DNA of 56,291 nt, from assembly GCA_019090795.1 (NCBI GenBank), contig JAHRVG010000048.1, forward strand, positions 1-56,291, in the 5' to 3' direction. Under the pieces are notes generated by a model. That model was not told where the DNA came from. It was given only the letters and a program-made list of their open reading frames with translations, and did no database searches. Shown here piece by piece: positions 55,150 through 56,291 of this stretch (position 1 is the first letter of the stretch; each line of letters starts with the position of its first letter). The position numbers and the translations under genes were made by a program. The stretch comes from Paracoccaceae bacterium. Lineage in GTDB: Bacteria; Pseudomonadota; Alphaproteobacteria; Rhodobacterales; Rhodobacteraceae.

Positions 55150-56291
55150 TTACGGCTCCAGCTTTATCACTTCTGCCGCATCCTCGGCCTCGACGGTTTC
55201 AAAGTCAAATGCGTCCAGACGCCGGGCACGATTGCCCGCTTTGCTGGTGGATATTTTGATTTCCTCAATGTCCTTGGCAGCCTGCCCAAAATGGCGATCA
55301 AGATTGCCAACCCGCTGGTCCATACGTTCTACATCTTTGTAAAGTAGCCCCAGTTCCTTGCGGATCGCCCCCGCCTGTTCCTTCATTCGCGCATCTTTCA
55401 GGATTGCGCGCATGGTGTTGAGCGTTGCCATGCAGGTCGTCGGTGAAACAATCCAGACCCGCGCATCAAAACCCATCCGAACAACATCGGCAAAGTTGGC
55501 GTGCAGTTCTGCATAGACCGCCTCAGAGGGTAAAAACATTAACGCCCCGTCGGCGGTTTCGCCTTCAATGATGTATTTTTCAGCAATCGCCCGAATATGC
55601 AGCCGTACCGCTTTGCGCATCAAGGAATTGGCCTCTTTGATATGCGCCTCGGTGCGTGCGCCACGAATGGCCTCATAAGCTTCCAGCGGGAATTTGCTGT
55701 CGATCACAATAGAGCCGGGCGGATTCGGCAGATGAATCAGGCAATCCGCGCGCTTGCCATTCGACAGCGTGGCCTGAAATTGATAACTGTCCGGCGGCAA
55801 CGCCTTAAACACGATGTCATTGAGCTGGATTTCGCCAAATGCACCACGGGTTTGCTTGTTGGACAGAATGTCTTGCAAGGTCAACACATTGCCCGAAAGC
55901 TTCTCTATATTGGTCTGCGCTTTGTCGATTGTTACCAAACGCTGCTGCAATTCCCCCAATGAATGCGCCGTTTTGGCCGCACTACCGTGCAGGCTCTCGC
56001 CCATCTTCAGCTGCACCTGTTCGAGCCGCCGCTCCATTGTCTGGATCATCTGCAACTGTGCTTGTGCTTGGGTTTCAGACACCTGCTTTAGGGCGCCGGA
56101 AAGCTGGTGTTGGCTATCATTCAAAACCCGCAAGCCATCAGCCAACTGGCCAAACTGTTGCGCCAGTGGTTCAGTTGCCTTTACCGAACGCCCAGCAGCG
56201 CGCAACGAAAAGAACACCATCAATAACAACAGGATTAAAAAGGCTGCAACGCCCAGAATTACCAAGGTTAACGGATCGTTTAGATCTATCT
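55150..56291 (-). CDS. rmuC: RmuC-family DNA recombination protein (5' end outside window)
   Basis: At least 379 residues: an N-terminal membrane helix, a coiled-coil region (about 40-140) and the RmuC nuclease-like core (about 145-330), with GAFGEIQLNDIVFKALP, VIDSKFPLEAYEA and FLPSEAVYAE. RmuC limits inversion and rearrangement between repeats. The frame stays open to the window edge and reads IDLNDPLTLVILG just upstream of the TTG at 56265, which matches the usual start region of the family, so the true start probably lies beyond 56291. Confidence 0.92.
   Translation of the reverse strand, partial: IDLNDPLTLVILGVAAFLILLLLMVFFSLRAAGRSVKATEPLAQQFGQLADGLRVLNDSQHQLSGALKQVSETQAQAQLQMIQTMERRLEQVQLKMGESLHGSAAKTAHSLGELQQRLVTIDKAQTNIEKLSGNVLTLQDILSNKQTRGAFGEIQLNDIVFKALPPDSYQFQATLSNGKRADCLIHLPNPPGSIVIDSKFPLEAYEAIRGARTEAHIKEANSLMRKAVRLHIRAIAEKYIIEGETADGALMFLPSEAVYAELHANFADVVRMGFDARVWIVSPTTCMATLNTMRAILKDARMKEQAGAIRKELGLLYKDVERMDQRVGNLDRHFGQAAKDIEEIKISTSKAGNRARRLDAFDFETVEAEDAAEVIKLEP

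Noticed and set aside
1-56291. CRISPR arrays, insertion sequences, prophage, tRNA or rRNA genes
   Set aside because: No regularly spaced repeats, transposase or integrase motifs, terminal inverted repeats or tRNA cloverleaf sequences were seen on either strand.

Overview
The window comes from an alphaproteobacterium of the order Rhodobacterales, probably a roseobacter-type marine organism with moderate GC. The signs are a Flp-type Tad pilus locus, a ruvCAB-tol/pal-tilS-ftsH gene train, folD next to fhs, a B12-dependent ribonucleotide reductase, TRAP transport, several DAO/GcvT-type amine oxidoreductases and a DUF1127 micro-protein. It looks like ordinary chromosome. I see no insertion sequence, prophage, CRISPR array, tRNA or rRNA.

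Layout. (1) 1-10294, plus strand: the body of a Tad (tight adherence) pilus operon: flp pilin (5' cut by the window edge), cpaB, the cpaC secretin, an OmpA-type lipoprotein where CpaD/RcpB is usually found, cpaE/tadZ, the cpaF motor ATPase, tadB, tadC, two tandem TPR lipoproteins and the cpaA prepilin peptidase. No tadE/F/G minor pilins are present. (2) 10295-13608: a 534-aa GT-C-like membrane protein meets cpaA tail to tail and diverges from a winged-helix/AAA+ ATPase. A possible small RNA ends at a textbook terminator at 13574-13608. (3) 13607-17001, minus: MOSC protein, fhs and folD (one-carbon folate metabolism). (4) 17108-29806, minus: ruvC-ruvA-ruvB, two lineage-specific genes, ybgC, tolQRAB, pal, cpoB, tilS, ftsH, with a LexA-like site ahead of ruvC. 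(5) 30190-39000: DUF1127 protein, small membrane protein, prmA, MATE and MFS transporters, a MarR regulator with paired operator-like repeats shared with a VOC gene, rpsD with an unusual structured leader, an FAD oxidoreductase and an LpxR-like outer-membrane protein.

(6) 39108-44297, minus: a catabolic operon of TRAP transporter (dctP-dctQ-dctM), cyclase-family hydrolase, FAH-family hydrolase and OsmC protein, with a strong hairpin between dctP and dctQ. (7) 44478-49563: DUF1489 gene, an NrdR-like box, nrdJ and an M3 peptidase. (8) 49743-56291: a dimethylglycine-dehydrogenase-like FAD/GcvT fusion, an AhpD-like protein, two DAO-family oxidoreductases (one close to D-arginine dehydrogenase) and rmuC, whose 5' end runs off the window.

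No gene set here is clearly a new system. The strongest non-coding signals are the rpsD leader (36382-36450: three consecutive hairpins with GNRA loops, starting at the predicted transcription start), the paired MarR-operator-like repeats (35015-35087), the candidate small RNA downstream of the AAA+ ATPase (13475-13608) and the inverted repeat in the divergent 11.9-12.0 kb promoter region.
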